Numbered from the stretch's first letter, positions 1-8,836 are shown. The stretch is DNA of 64,000 nt from Pseudomonas fluorescens (GCF_900215245.1 NZ_LT907842.1:4278001-4342000); one strand, 5' to 3'. Notes: generated by a model from the letters alone, not told the origin. Numbers and translations: made by a program.

Positions 1-208
1 CCAGGAAGAACAGGCCAAGCGCGTAGCCGATTTGTGTCAGCGACACAATCAGGCTGGCCATCGCCGGGGTCAGGCCGATGTCCGGCGCAATCAACTCGAT
101 GATCGGTTGGGCATAGTAGATGTTGGCCACAATGGCGCCGCAACAGAACGCAAACAACATCACCATGCCTCGGGTCATGGTGCTCGCAGCGTGTGGGGTA
201 GCGTTCAT
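1..208 (-). CDS. MFS transporter, N-terminal part only (cut by window edge)
   Basis: The minus-strand reading frame opens at an ATG at 208 and runs off the left edge without a stop, so only about 69 residues are visible. They hold a short polar N-terminus and two hydrophobic segments; the first ends in NIYYAQP, a motif common at the start of the first helix of drug/sugar major-facilitator proteins. The fragment is too short to assign a substrate. The divergent gene at 387 leaves about 180 bp between them for both promoters. Confidence 0.7.
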   Translation of the reverse strand, partial: MNATPHAASTMTRGMVMLFAFCCGAIVANIYYAQPIIELIAPDIGLTPAMASLIVSLTQIGYALGLFFL

Positions 209-386
209 GGAGTTCTCGTTAAAGCGTAGGAAGAAGGCATGCGAGAGTAAAGGCATCGCCGCGGCCGGAGTAGAGCGCTCGCAGTGATATCACTCATGCT
301 GGAAATTAATGACTGAAACGTTAACTTTCGGGTCGTACGGCAATGATACATTCAGCCACAACTGCCGAAACAGGAAATCCACGTTC

Positions 387-1001
387 ATGAAGATCACGTT
401 GAACAAGATGCTCATGGCTTCAACCCTCGCCGCGGCCATGGCGATTGGCTTGGCCAATGCCGCTGAAGCCCCGCGTGTGGGTGTGCGCGGCGCCATCACC
501 GCGATGGACGGCGACGCGATGCAGGTCAAGGTCAGCAGCGGTGAGGACGTCACCGTGCACTTGACCAACGCCACCCAGGTACGCGCCGTCACCCTGGCCA
601 AGATCGATGAGATCAAGCCTGGCAGCTACATCGGTTCCGCTGCCATGCCCAACGCCGACGGCACCCTCACGGCGCTGGAAGTGCACGTGTTTCCACCGGC
701 GATGGCCGGCACGGGCGACGGGCATCGTGCGTTTGATTTGAAAGAGGGCAGCAGCATGACCAACGGCACCGTCGGTGACCTGGTGGTCAGCCACGGGCGC
801 ACCCTGACGGTGAAGTACAAAGGCGGTGAGCAGAAGATTGTGGTGCCGGATGATGTGCCGATCGTCAACCTGGAACCGGGGGATCGCAGCTTGCTCAAAC
901 CGGGCGTGAAGGTGGTGCTGTTTGCGGCCCAAGGCGCGGACGGAACGATCACCGCTCAGGCGATTTCTGCCGGCAAGGATGGCGTGACGCCGCCGATGTA
1001 A
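387..1001 (+). CDS. Exported protein of unknown function (DUF5666-like)
   Basis: A 204-residue protein with a typical signal peptide (MKITLNK start, hydrophobic stretch, cleavage near ANA-AEA at about residues 24-26). The mature part is made of short beta-prone segments with repeated GxI/VxxMDGD and KVSSGEDVTVHL-like patterns, resembling small periplasmic DUF5666-type proteins. An upstream ATG at 309 would add 26 residues before the signal peptide. The ATG at 387 is preferred because it puts the signal peptide first and has AGGAAA upstream. No enzyme motif is visible. A REP pair followed by a T-run lies just downstream and may serve as the transcript end. Confidence 0.7.
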   Translation: MKITLNKMLMASTLAAAMAIGLANAAEAPRVGVRGAITAMDGDAMQVKVSSGEDVTVHLTNATQVRAVTLAKIDEIKPGSYIGSAAMPNADGTLTALEVHVFPPAMAGTGDGHRAFDLKEGSSMTNGTVGDLVVSHGRTLTVKYKGGEQKIVVPDDVPIVNLEPGDRSLLKPGVKVVLFAAQGADGTITAQAISAGKDGVTPPM

Positions 1002-1021
1002 CTGGCGGGCAGAGCGCCCAA

Positions 1022-1110
1022 TGTGGGAGCGGGCTTGCTCGCAAAGGCGGAGTGTCAGTCACCGAATCAATCGACTGAACCCCCGCCTTTGCGAGCAAGC
1101 CCGCTCGCAC
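1022..1110. repeat. REP pair (inverted), type GCGGGCTTGCTCGC
   Basis: Two REP copies face each other (GTGGGAGCGGGCTTGCTCGC at the left, its complement at the right) around a roughly 35-bp spacer, and the inner flanks AAGGCGG/CCGCCTTT are also complementary. The right arm is followed by seven T residues, so the element could stop transcription from the exported-protein gene. It sits between two convergent genes. Confidence 0.85.
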
Positions 1111-1135
1111 TTTTTTTACCGTGTTTGTTCAGTTA

Positions 1136-2140
1136 TCACTGACCGGAATAGATCTGGTCAAAGACCCCACCGTCATTGAAGTGGGTTTTCTGCACGGTGC
1201 GCCAGTCCCCGAAGGTCTTCTCGACCGACAGGAAGTCGACTTTAGGGAAACGGTCGGTGTACTTGGCCAGCACTGCCGGGTCACGTGGACGCAGGTAGTT
1301 GTTGGCAGCAATTTCCTGGCCTTCCGGCGACCACAGGTATTTCAGGTATTCCTCGGCAGCCACTTTGGTGCCTTTCTTCTCGACCACTTTGTCGACGATC
1401 GACACCGGCGGCTCAGCTTCAGCGGAAACGCTTGGGTAGATCACTTCGAACTGATCACGGCCGAATTCACGGGCGATCATTTCGGCTTCGTTTTCAAACG
1501 TCACCAGCACGTCGCCGATCTGGTTGGTCATGAACGTGGTGGTCGCCGCACGGCCACCGGTGTCCAGCACGGGCGCGTGTTTGAACAGGTCGCCGACAAA
1601 CTTCTTGGCCTTTTCCTCGTCGCCGCCGTTCTTCAGCACATAACCCCAGGCCGACAGGTAGGTGTAGCGCCCATTACCGGAGGTCTTCGGGTTAGGCACG
1701 ATGACTTGCACACCATCCTTGAGCAAATCCGGCCAGTCTTTCAGGGCTTTCGGGTTGCCTTTACGCACGATGAACACCGTGGCCGAGGTGAACGGCGCGC
1801 TGTTGTTCGGCAGGCGGGTCACCCAGTTGTCCGGCACCAGTTTGCCGTTGTCCGCCAGGGCGTTGATGTCGGTGGCCATGTTCATGGTGATGACGTCAGC
1901 CGGCAGGCCATCGATCACGGAACGGGCCTGTTTGCTGGAGCCGCCGAAGGACATTTGCAGGGTCAGTTTGTCGTTGGGGTGCTCGGCTTCCCAGTGTTTC
2001 TGGAAGGCGGCGTTGTAGTCCTTGTAGAAATCGCGCATTACGTCATACGAGACGTTGAGCAGTGTGACGGGGGCGGCCTGAACGGCGCCCGCCAGGGCTA
2101 GGCCGGCGGCCAGGAGAGACGCGCTAACAAGTTTTTTCAC
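1136..2140 (-). CDS. sbp: Sulfate ABC transporter substrate-binding protein
   Basis: A 334-residue periplasmic protein with a signal peptide ending near AVQA-AP (residue 23). It has the family features of sulfate/thiosulfate binding proteins: LLNVSYDVMRDFYKDYN at the mature N-terminus, the SFGGSSKQARSVIDG loop, VIVPNPKTSGNGRYTYLSAWG, and the C-terminal YLRPRDPAVL. It delivers sulfate to the CysTWA permease in sulfur assimilation. No permease gene is adjacent, which is common for sbp in Pseudomonas. The start codon is GTG at 2140, with AAGGAA just upstream. Control by CysB under sulfur limitation is known for the family and was not read from this sequence. Confidence 0.93.
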   Translation of the reverse strand: MKKLVSASLLAAGLALAGAVQAAPVTLLNVSYDVMRDFYKDYNAAFQKHWEAEHPNDKLTLQMSFGGSSKQARSVIDGLPADVITMNMATDINALADNGKLVPDNWVTRLPNNSAPFTSATVFIVRKGNPKALKDWPDLLKDGVQVIVPNPKTSGNGRYTYLSAWGYVLKNGGDEEKAKKFVGDLFKHAPVLDTGGRAATTTFMTNQIGDVLVTFENEAEMIAREFGRDQFEVIYPSVSAEAEPPVSIVDKVVEKKGTKVAAEEYLKYLWSPEGQEIAANNYLRPRDPAVLAKYTDRFPKVDFLSVEKTFGDWRTVQKTHFNDGGVFDQIYSGQ

Positions 2141-2245
2141 TGCTCATTCCTTGTTGTTCGAGAAGGTTGTTGATTGAGTGAGGGCAATTTGCCAGCGACT
2201 ATAGCCGGGCTTGCATAGACGTTTAAAGATTAAAACGAACTTTGC

Positions 2246-3070
2246 TTATTCCACTTTATGAAACAAGTTACTGCCGCAGCGCGAGCAAAATGCCGCGTTG
2301 GGTTCGTGGCTGTCTTTCTTGCACACCGGGCAGGCGTGTTGCAGTTGTTCACCGCGCATTGCACTGGCCAGCTCGGCGGTGAAAATCCCGGTGGGCACGG
2401 CGATGATCGAGTAACCGGTGATCATCACCAGCGACGAAATCACCTGGCCCAGCGGGGTCTTCGGCACGATGTCGCCAAAGCCTACGGTGGTGAGGGTCAC
2501 GATCGCCCAATAGATGCCCTTGGGAATGCTGGTGAACCCGTGTTCCGGGCCTTCAATCACATACATCAGGGTGCCGAATACCGTCACCAGGGTGCACACG
2601 CTGACCAGGAACACCACGATCTTCTGTTTGCTGCCGCGCAGCGCCGCCATCAGGTAGTTGGCTTGCTTGAGGTAGGGGCTGAGCTTGAGCACGCGGAAAA
2701 TCCGCAGCATCCGAATGATGCGGATGATCAGCAGGTATTGGGCGTCGCTGTAATACAGCGCGAGGATGCCCGGCACGATGGCCAGCAAGTCCACCAGGCC
2801 ATAAAAGCTGAAGGCATAGCGCAACGGTTTGGGCGAGCAGTACAGCCGCAAGCCGTACTCAATGGCGAAGATAACGGTGAAGCCCCATTCGATGTAGGCC
2901 AGCACATCGGCATAGTTCTGGTGGATTTCGTCGATGCTGTCGAGCATCACGATCACAATGCTGGCAAGAATGATCAGTAGCAGGATGCCGTCAAAGCGCC
3001 GCCCGGCTGCGGTGTCGCTCTGGAATACCATGACATAGAGGCGCTGACGCCAGTCGCTGTTGCTGTCCAT
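2246..3070 (-). CDS. Voltage-gated-type potassium channel with C-terminal zinc ribbon
   Basis: A 274-residue ion-transport family protein with the six-helix plan of Kv channels. Helix S4 carries Arg at every third position (R117, R120, R123, R126), the pore selectivity filter is TVGFGD at 195-200, and a last helix follows at about 210-230. The cytoplasmic tail has two Cys pairs (C247/C250 and C262/C265) that look like a zinc ribbon, an addition absent from minimal bacterial channels. It should move K+ across the inner membrane. Substrate and gating are inferred from family only. It is probably monocistronic; the urea transporter upstream ends 31 bp before it. Confidence 0.85.
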   Translation of the reverse strand: MDSNSDWRQRLYVMVFQSDTAAGRRFDGILLLIILASIVIVMLDSIDEIHQNYADVLAYIEWGFTVIFAIEYGLRLYCSPKPLRYAFSFYGLVDLLAIVPGILALYYSDAQYLLIIRIIRMLRIFRVLKLSPYLKQANYLMAALRGSKQKIVVFLVSVCTLVTVFGTLMYVIEGPEHGFTSIPKGIYWAIVTLTTVGFGDIVPKTPLGQVISSLVMITGYSIIAVPTGIFTAELASAMRGEQLQHACPVCKKDSHEPNAAFCSRCGSNLFHKVE

Positions 3071-3101
3071 AAAACCCGCCTGAATCGAATATCGAGCAAG
3101 C

Positions 3102-3974
3102 CTAGGGGGATTCGAACGGGCTGTCCACGCGGGCTTTGAACATCCGCTGCGTGGCGCGCACCAGCCAGCAGGCGAGGATAAACGGCGCAGTCAGCGCAGG
3201 CAGGTGCAAGGCGGCAAACCCCGGCGTGAGGATGATCGCCAGCAGGATACCCAACAGTGGCAGCCACGGCTGGCGGCGAGATTGGCTCAAGGCCAGTGCT
3301 GCCAGGGCCGGGTTGTAGCTGTACAGGCCGAGGAGGGCGCTGGCGGGTTCATCGAGCAGTAAAGCGACCAGCACGCCGGCGGTGGCGCCAATCAAGGCCC
3401 ACAGGGCGGCGCGACGGTTGGCCAACACCAGGCCGACGGCAATCAAGACTCCCGCCAGTGGTTGGTCCAGCAGCATGACTTTCGCAAGGCCGGTAAAGGG
3501 CGCACTGACCACAGACAGAACGTCGGGCGCAACCAGGGCGAACGTAGGTTGAGGCGCGCTGCCGATCAGCAGCCAACCCAGGCCGACGAAGGGCGCGGTG
3601 TACGCAGACAAGTCATCCGGCTGGCGGGCATGTTTTAACCATTGCCGCGTGAGCATCGCACTCAGGCCGCCGCACGCCAGGATCAACGGCGGCAATAAGG
3701 CCGACCAAGCGAAATGCTGGCTGATCAACAAGCCCAGCAGCACACCGTTATAACTATAAAGGCCGGCCTGACGTTCCGCCTTGGGATAGCCCCGGCGCTG
3801 GGCCGTGAGCAACCCGGCCACGCCACCCAACAGTGCCCCGCCGAGCAAGGTCGGGGCGCCGATCAGGATGGCCAGCAGGCACAGCAGGCCGCACAGCGGC
3901 TGGCGCTGCAGGAAGATCTGGCTGAAGCCATTGAGCAGGGCTTCAGCCCAGTCGGGGCAGGGTTGGTTGGGCAT
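3102..3974 (-). CDS. Urea transporter (UT family)
   Basis: About 290 residues, almost entirely membrane helices, with the internal duplication of urea transporters. The family signature appears twice, as LYSYNGVLLGLL in the first half and LYSYNPALAALAL in the second. It would act as a urea channel in the inner membrane. The frame stays open upstream to 4031, but that extension is simply the translated REP repeat (MWERACSRRG), so the ATG at 3974 is the real start. No urease or urea-amidolyase genes are in the window. It lies downstream of pyk on the same strand but is separated from it by a REP pair, so common transcription is uncertain. Confidence 0.82.
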   Translation of the reverse strand: MPNQPCPDWAEALLNGFSQIFLQRQPLCGLLCLLAILIGAPTLLGGALLGGVAGLLTAQRRGYPKAERQAGLYSYNGVLLGLLISQHFAWSALLPPLILACGGLSAMLTRQWLKHARQPDDLSAYTAPFVGLGWLLIGSAPQPTFALVAPDVLSVVSAPFTGLAKVMLLDQPLAGVLIAVGLVLANRRAALWALIGATAGVLVALLLDEPASALLGLYSYNPALAALALSQSRRQPWLPLLGILLAIILTPGFAALHLPALTAPFILACWLVRATQRMFKARVDSPFESP

Positions 3975-4000
3975 GGTGAGTGAGTCTGAGGGACCGAGTT

Positions 4001-4097
4001 GCCCCCTTCGCGAGCAAGCCCGCTCCCACATTCGACCGAGTTGTCATGTCGAACAGTGATCAAAATGTGGGAGCGGGCTTGCTCGCGAAGGGGCCCT
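4001..4097. repeat. REP pair (inverted)
   Basis: Two inverted REP copies (TTCGCGAGCAAGCCCGCTCCCAC and its complement) with outer flanks GCCCC/GGGGC also pairing. They lie in the 131-bp gap between pyk and the urea transporter gene, both on the minus strand. The structure could act as an mRNA 3' stabiliser or a terminator for the pyk message. Confidence 0.88.
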
Positions 4098-4105
4098 TAC
4101 AGGCG

Positions 4106-5521
4106 CTAGATCAACGTCTCGATGCGCAGCGAGTTGGTCGACCCCGGCTGCCCAAACGGCACCCCCGCAGTAATCACCAACGTATCCCCGCGCTGCGCCA
4201 TCCCTTGGGCCTGGGCAATTTCCAGCGCGGTGGAACACACCTCATCCACCTGGCGCAGCCGATCATTGACCACCGAATGCACGCCCCACGCCAGGCTCAA
4301 ACGCCGGGCGGTGGACAGGTTCGGCGTAAGGTTGAGGATCGGGGCCACCGGGCGCTCCCGCGCCGCGCGCAGGCTGGAGCTGCCGGACTCGCTGTAGTTC
4401 ACCAGCACCGCCACCGGCAGGATGCTGCTGATACGCCGGATCGCGCAGCTGATCGCGTCCGACACCGTGGCGTCGGCCTTGGGCCGGCTCACGTCCAGTT
4501 GCGTTTGGTAATCCGGGCCGTTTTCCACCTGGCGGATGATCTTGCTCATCATCTGCACGGCTTCCAGCGGGTATTCGCCCGAGGCGGTTTCCGCCGACAG
4601 CATCACCGCGTCCGCGCCTTCGGCCACGGCATTGGCCACATCCGTCACTTCGGCGCGGGTCGGTGCTGGAGAAAACCGCATGGATTCGAGCATCTGCGTG
4701 GCCACGACCACCGGTTTGCCCAATTGGCGGCAGGTGCTGATGATGTCTTTCTGGATTTGCGGCACGCTTTCGGCGGGCACTTCAACACCCAGGTCGCCTC
4801 TGGCCACCATGATTGCATCGCTCAGTTCGGCGATTGCCTGCAAGCGCTGCACGGCTGAGGGTTTTTCGATTTTGGCCATCAGAAACGCCTTGTCACCGAT
4901 CAGCTCGCGGGCCTCGCGGATATCTTCCGGGCGTTGTACGAATGACAGCGCCACCCAGTCCACACCCAGCTCCAGGCCGAAGCTCAGGTCGCGGCGGTCT
5001 TTGGCGGTCAATGGGCTGAGTTCCAACAGGGCTTGTGGGACATTCACGCCTTTGCGGTCGGACAATTCGCCGCCATTCAGCACGGTGGTGTCGATGGCCC
5101 CGGCGTGTTTGGTGATGACCCGCAGGCGCAACTTGCCGTCGTCCAACAGCAGGTCCATGCCCGGCTCCAGCGCGGCGATGATTTCCGGGTGCGGCAGGTT
5201 GACCCGGCACTGATCGCCCGGTGTCGGGTCCAGGTCCAGGCGCAGGGCCTGGCCGCGCACCAGTTGCACCTTGCCCTCGGCAAACTGCCCGACCCGCAAT
5301 TTTGGCCCCTGCAGGTCCATCAGGATGCCCAGCGGGTAATTCAGCTGGCGCTCCACTTGGCGAATCCACTGGTAGCGCTGGGCGTGATCGGCATGGTCGC
5401 CGTGGCTGAAGTTGAGGCGGAAGATATTCACCCCGGCTTGCACCAGCTCGCGGATGTCATCGATGCCGTCGGTGGCGGGGCCGAGGGTGGCGAGGATTTT
5501 GACCTTCTTGTCAGGCGTCAT
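4106..5521 (-). CDS. pyk: Pyruvate kinase, last gene of the glyoxylate operon
   Basis: A 471-residue pyruvate kinase (phosphoenolpyruvate + ADP to pyruvate + ATP). Visible motifs are KILATLGPATD and RLNFSHGDH near the N-terminus, MAKIEKPSAVQRL with the catalytic Lys, MVARGDLGVEVP for Mg2+/substrate binding, and VMLSAETASGEYP. The C-terminal domain is complete. Its start overlaps the end of ttuD by 11 bp, so the two are translationally coupled. With gcl, hyi, glxR and ttuD it finishes conversion of glyoxylate via tartronate semialdehyde and glycerate to pyruvate (glycerate 2-phosphate also needs enolase). It is one of two pyruvate kinases normally found in Pseudomonas. Confidence 0.93.
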   Translation of the reverse strand: MTPDKKVKILATLGPATDGIDDIRELVQAGVNIFRLNFSHGDHADHAQRYQWIRQVERQLNYPLGILMDLQGPKLRVGQFAEGKVQLVRGQALRLDLDPTPGDQCRVNLPHPEIIAALEPGMDLLLDDGKLRLRVITKHAGAIDTTVLNGGELSDRKGVNVPQALLELSPLTAKDRRDLSFGLELGVDWVALSFVQRPEDIREARELIGDKAFLMAKIEKPSAVQRLQAIAELSDAIMVARGDLGVEVPAESVPQIQKDIISTCRQLGKPVVVATQMLESMRFSPAPTRAEVTDVANAVAEGADAVMLSAETASGEYPLEAVQMMSKIIRQVENGPDYQTQLDVSRPKADATVSDAISCAIRRISSILPVAVLVNYSESGSSSLRAARERPVAPILNLTPNLSTARRLSLAWGVHSVVNDRLRQVDEVCSTALEIAQAQGMAQRGDTLVITAGVPFGQPGSTNSLRIETLI

Positions 5522-6791
5522 GGTGGGCAGTCTCGAGAATCAGGATGGCGCGGAAGTCATTGACGTTGGTGCGCGTCGGCTCGGTAACGATCAAACCGTC
5601 GAGCGCGGCGAAATAGCCGTAGCCATTGTTGTTATCCAGCTCGTCGCTGGCCGACAAGCCCAAGGCCTCGGCGCGGGCGTAGCTGGTCGGGGTCATGATC
5701 GCCCCGGCGTTGTCTTCCGAACCGTCAATGCCGTCGGTGTCCCCGGCCAGGGCGTACACGCCGGGCAGGCCTTTCAGGCTGTCGGTCAGGCTCAGCAGGA
5801 ATTCGGCGTTGCGCCCGCCACGGCCGTTGCCGCGCACGGTGACGGTGGTTTCACCGCCGGACAGAATCACGCACGGCGCCGCCAATGGCTGGCCATGCAG
5901 CACGATCTGCCGGGCAATGCCGGCGTGTACCTTGGCCACGTCCCGCGCTTCGCCTTCGAGGTCGCCGAGGATCAGCGGGCTGAACCCGGCCTGGCGTACT
6001 TTCACCGCCACCGCTTCCAGGGATTGCTGCGGGCGGGCGATCAACTGGAAGTGACTGCGGGCCAGCACCGGGTCGCCGGGTTTGACGGTTTCCGAGGCTG
6101 GGCTCTGCAACCAGCTGCGCACTGAGGCGGGCGCGTCGATCCCGTAGCGCTTGAGAATTGCCAGGGCTTGTTGCGACGTGCTCGGGTCGCCGACGGTGGG
6201 GCCGGAGGCGATGACGGTGGCCTGGTCGCCCGGCACGTCGGAAATTGCGTAGGTGTACACCGTCGCGGGCCATGCGGCTTTGGCCAATCGGCCGCCCTTG
6301 ATGGCCGAGAGGTGTTTGCGCACGCAATTCATCTCGCCAATGGTCGCGCCGGATTTAAGCAGCGCTTTGTTGATGGCTTGCTTGTCGGCCAGGGTGATGC
6401 CTTCGGCGGGCAGCGCCAGCAAGGCCGAGCCACCGCCGGACAGCAGGAAAATCACCCGGTCGTCTTCACCCAGGTGGCTGATCAGTTCCAGCACACGCGT
6501 GGCCACCGCCAGGCCGGCGGCATCCGGCACCGGGTGAGCGGCCTCGACCACTTCGATTTTTTTGCACGGCGCGCCGTGGCCGTAGCGGGTGACCACCAGG
6601 CCGGTGACTTCGCCTTGCCAGCCGTTCTCGACGACGAGTGCCATGGCGGCTGCGGCTTTGCCGGCGCCGATCACGATCACCCGGCCTGTGCGGTCAGCGG
6701 GCAGATAAGGTTCAAGGACATGCCGGGGGTGGGCGGCGTCGATGGCTGTGGCAAACAGCTCGCGAAGCAGGTGTTGCGGATCGACCGACAT
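5511..6791 (-). CDS. ttuD: Glycerate 2-kinase / hydroxypyruvate reductase family (MOFRL)
   Basis: A 426-residue protein of the DUF4147/MOFRL family. It has VIVIGAGKAAAAMA near residues 38-50, FLLSGGGSALLALPAEG, the LILGDLEGEA segment, and the C-terminal MOFRL block GGRNAEFLLSL...AGDTDGIDGSEDNAGA. It was named TtuD for tartrate utilisation, but members of this type generally phosphorylate glycerate to 2-phosphoglycerate. That fits here, because GlxR makes glycerate and pyruvate kinase follows. The ATG at 6791 with GGGAG upstream was chosen; a 20-residue extension to 6851 has no ribosome site. A REP cluster separates it from glxR. Confidence 0.88.
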   Translation of the reverse strand: MSVDPQHLLRELFATAIDAAHPRHVLEPYLPADRTGRVIVIGAGKAAAAMALVVENGWQGEVTGLVVTRYGHGAPCKKIEVVEAAHPVPDAAGLAVATRVLELISHLGEDDRVIFLLSGGGSALLALPAEGITLADKQAINKALLKSGATIGEMNCVRKHLSAIKGGRLAKAAWPATVYTYAISDVPGDQATVIASGPTVGDPSTSQQALAILKRYGIDAPASVRSWLQSPASETVKPGDPVLARSHFQLIARPQQSLEAVAVKVRQAGFSPLILGDLEGEARDVAKVHAGIARQIVLHGQPLAAPCVILSGGETTVTVRGNGRGGRNAEFLLSLTDSLKGLPGVYALAGDTDGIDGSEDNAGAIMTPTSYARAEALGLSASDELDNNNGYGYFAALDGLIVTEPTRTNVNDFRAILILETAHHDA

Positions 6792-6856
6792 AAGCGGGCT
6801 CCCGGGGATTTTTGTTATTAGAGATGGATCAATTTCAGACTTGGAATGCAATCAAA

Positions 6857-6980
6857 GGTGGGAGCGGGCTTGCTCGCGAATGCAGTCTTTCATTCAATAT
6901 CCATGCTGACTGACCTACCGCTTTCGCGAGCAAGCCCGCTCCCACATTCGACCGCATTTCAAAGGTGGGAGCGGTGTGGC
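6857..6980. repeat. REP cluster: one inverted pair plus a truncated third copy
   Basis: Two full REP copies in inverted orientation (from about 6858 and ending near 6955) are followed at 6963-6980 by a third partial copy reading GGTGGGAGCGG that breaks off at the glxR stop codon. The block sits inside the glyoxylate operon between glxR and ttuD. Confidence 0.85.
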
Positions 6981-7871
6981 TTATTGATCGCGAATCGAAA
7001 AGTTGGCCATATGCTCCAGGCCCTTGATCAGCGCGGAGTGGTCCCAATTGCCGCCGCCAATCGCCGTGCACGTACTGAACACCTGCTGCGTACCGGCGGT
7101 GTTCGGCAGGTTGATCCCCAGCTCTTTGGCACCGGCCAACGCCAGGTTCAGATCCTTCTGGTGCAGGTTGATGCGAAAGCCCGGATCGAAGGTGCCCTTG
7201 ATCATCCGCTCGCCGTGCACTTCAAGGATCTTCGAGGAAGCGAAGCCGCCCATCAGCGCTTCGCGCACCTTGGCCGGGTCGGCACCGTTTTTCGAGGCGA
7301 ACAGCAGTGCTTCGGCCACGGCCTGGATGTTCAGTGCGACGATGATCTGGTTGGCCACTTTGGCGGTCTGGCCATCGCCATTGCCACCGACCAGCGTGAT
7401 GTTCTTGCCCATGCTCTGGAACAGCGGCAGGGCGCGTTCAAACGTCTGCGGCTCGCCACCGACCATGATGCTCAAGGTGCCGCCCTTGGCGCCGACTTCA
7501 CCGCCGGACACCGGTGCATCGAGGTAGTGCGCGCCGGTCTGGTTGATCTTGGCGGCGAAGGCCTTGGTGGCGGTGGGGGAGATCGAACTCATGTCGATTA
7601 CCACCTTGTTCGGCGACAACCCGGCGGCAACACCGTCGGTGCGGAACAGCACGTCATCGACCTGTGGGGTGTCGGGCACCATCACGATGATGAATTCGGC
7701 TTCCTGCGCCACTTGCTGCGGGTTGGTCAGGGCCACGGCGCCGGCGTCGATCAGCGCTTGCGGGGCCTTGCCGTGGTGTTCGGACAGGAACAATTGGTGA
7801 CCTGCTTTCTGCAGGTTGGCGGCCATGGGTTGGCCCATGATGCCGGTGCCGATAAAGCCGATTTTAGCCAT
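6981..7871 (-). CDS. glxR: 2-hydroxy-3-oxopropionate (tartronate semialdehyde) reductase
   Basis: A 296-residue beta-hydroxyacid dehydrogenase that reduces tartronate semialdehyde to D-glycerate with NAD(P)H. The dinucleotide-binding loop GFIGTGIMGQPMA is at the N-terminus, the substrate loop DAPVSGGEVGAKGGTLSIM follows, and GDGQTAKVANQ carries the catalytic Lys. The C-terminal LHQKDLNLA segment is also present. The ATG at 7871 is chosen because the reading frame upstream (to 7970) is REP-derived. It lies between hyi and ttuD with REP elements on both sides. Confidence 0.93.
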   Translation of the reverse strand: MAKIGFIGTGIMGQPMAANLQKAGHQLFLSEHHGKAPQALIDAGAVALTNPQQVAQEAEFIIVMVPDTPQVDDVLFRTDGVAAGLSPNKVVIDMSSISPTATKAFAAKINQTGAHYLDAPVSGGEVGAKGGTLSIMVGGEPQTFERALPLFQSMGKNITLVGGNGDGQTAKVANQIIVALNIQAVAEALLFASKNGADPAKVREALMGGFASSKILEVHGERMIKGTFDPGFRINLHQKDLNLALAGAKELGINLPNTAGTQQVFSTCTAIGGGNWDHSALIKGLEHMANFSIRDQ

Positions 7872-7938
7872 GATCAAAATCCTCTTGTTATTAGGTGGGC
7901 AGGCCTGTCTCGGGTCTGCCAAACACCGAAGCTCTGCG

Positions 7939-8025
7939 GTGGGAGCTGGCTCGCCTGCGATGGCATCCACGGGTTATGCCGGGGACGCCGCAGTGTCAGC
8001 ATCGCCGGCAAGCCAGCACCCGCAC
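7939..8025. repeat. Degenerate REP pair, GAGCTGGC type
   Basis: The left arm GTGGGAGCTGGCTCGCCTGCGA and the right arm TCGCCGGCAAGCCAGCACCCGCAC are imperfect complements of the second REP class. They lie between hyi and glxR within the operon. Several substitutions suggest an old, decayed copy. Confidence 0.7.
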
Positions 8026-8043
8026 CGTTCGGTGGTGCGTCTG

Positions 8044-8826
8044 TTAGATGGCGTTGTGGGTCTTGAGCCAGCTCAATCCCGCTTCGGTGGTGGTCAACGG
8101 CTTGTATTCACAGCCGACCCAACCGGTGTAACCGATGCGGTCCAAATGCTCGAACAGGAAGCGGTAGTTGATCTCACCGGTCCCCGGTTCGTTGCGCCCC
8201 GGGTTGTCTGCCAGCTGGATGTGGTTGATTTCACCCAGGTGCGCAGCCATGGTCCGGGCCAAATCACCTTCCATGATTTGCATGTGGTAGATGTCGTATT
8301 GCAGGAACAGGTTGGCGCTGCCCACCTGCTCGCGAATCGACAGGGCCTGTGCCGTGTTGTTCAAGTAGAAGCCCGGGATATCGCGGGTGTTGATCGCTTC
8401 CATCACCAGCTTGATGCCCACCGCTTGCAGCTTGTCGGCCGCGTACTTGAGGTTGGCGACAAAGGTTTTTTCCAGGGTCTCGTCGTCAACGCCTTGCGGA
8501 CGGATGCCCGCCAGGCAGTTGATCTGCGTGTTGCCGAGCACCTGGGCGTAGGCGATGGCGAGCTTGACCCCGGCACGGAACTCTTCGACGCGGTCCGGGT
8601 GGCACGCCAGGCCGCGTTCGCCCTTGGCCCAGTCACCTGCCGGCAGGTTGAACAGCACTTGGGTCAGGCCGTTGGCGTCAAGCTGCGCCTTGATCTCGGC
8701 GGAGCTGAATTCGTACGGGAACAGGTACTCGACACCTTGAAAGCCAGCATCGGCAGCCGCTTTGAAACGGGCAAGAAAGTCCTGTTCGGTAAACAGCATG
8801 GACAGGTTGGCGGCAAAACGCGGCAT
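8044..8826 (-). CDS. hyi: Hydroxypyruvate isomerase
   Basis: A 260-residue TIM-barrel protein of the xylose-isomerase-like family. It interconverts hydroxypyruvate and tartronate semialdehyde. Motifs include the N-terminal MPRFAANLSMLFTE, EYLFPYEF, the metal-site stretch KLVMEAINTRDIPGF, LQYDIYHMQIMEGDL, and the C-terminal GWVGCEYKP. It starts 11 bp downstream of the gcl stop, and the two sit in the order gcl-hyi usual in proteobacteria. The ATG at 8826 follows an AGGAG site. Confidence 0.93.
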   Translation of the reverse strand: MPRFAANLSMLFTEQDFLARFKAAADAGFQGVEYLFPYEFSSAEIKAQLDANGLTQVLFNLPAGDWAKGERGLACHPDRVEEFRAGVKLAIAYAQVLGNTQINCLAGIRPQGVDDETLEKTFVANLKYAADKLQAVGIKLVMEAINTRDIPGFYLNNTAQALSIREQVGSANLFLQYDIYHMQIMEGDLARTMAAHLGEINHIQLADNPGRNEPGTGEINYRFLFEHLDRIGYTGWVGCEYKPLTTTEAGLSWLKTHNAI

Positions 8827-8836
8827 AGGGTTCTCC

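Noticed and set aside
1022..1110. Regularly recurring palindromes across the window as a possible CRISPR array
   Set aside because: Copies are kilobases apart, come as inverted pairs and match REP elements; there are no direct repeats with unique spacers and no cas genes.
3975..4031. N-terminal extension of the urea transporter beginning MWERACSRRG
   Set aside because: This is the translation of a REP repeat; the same peptide appears wherever a REP is read in that frame.
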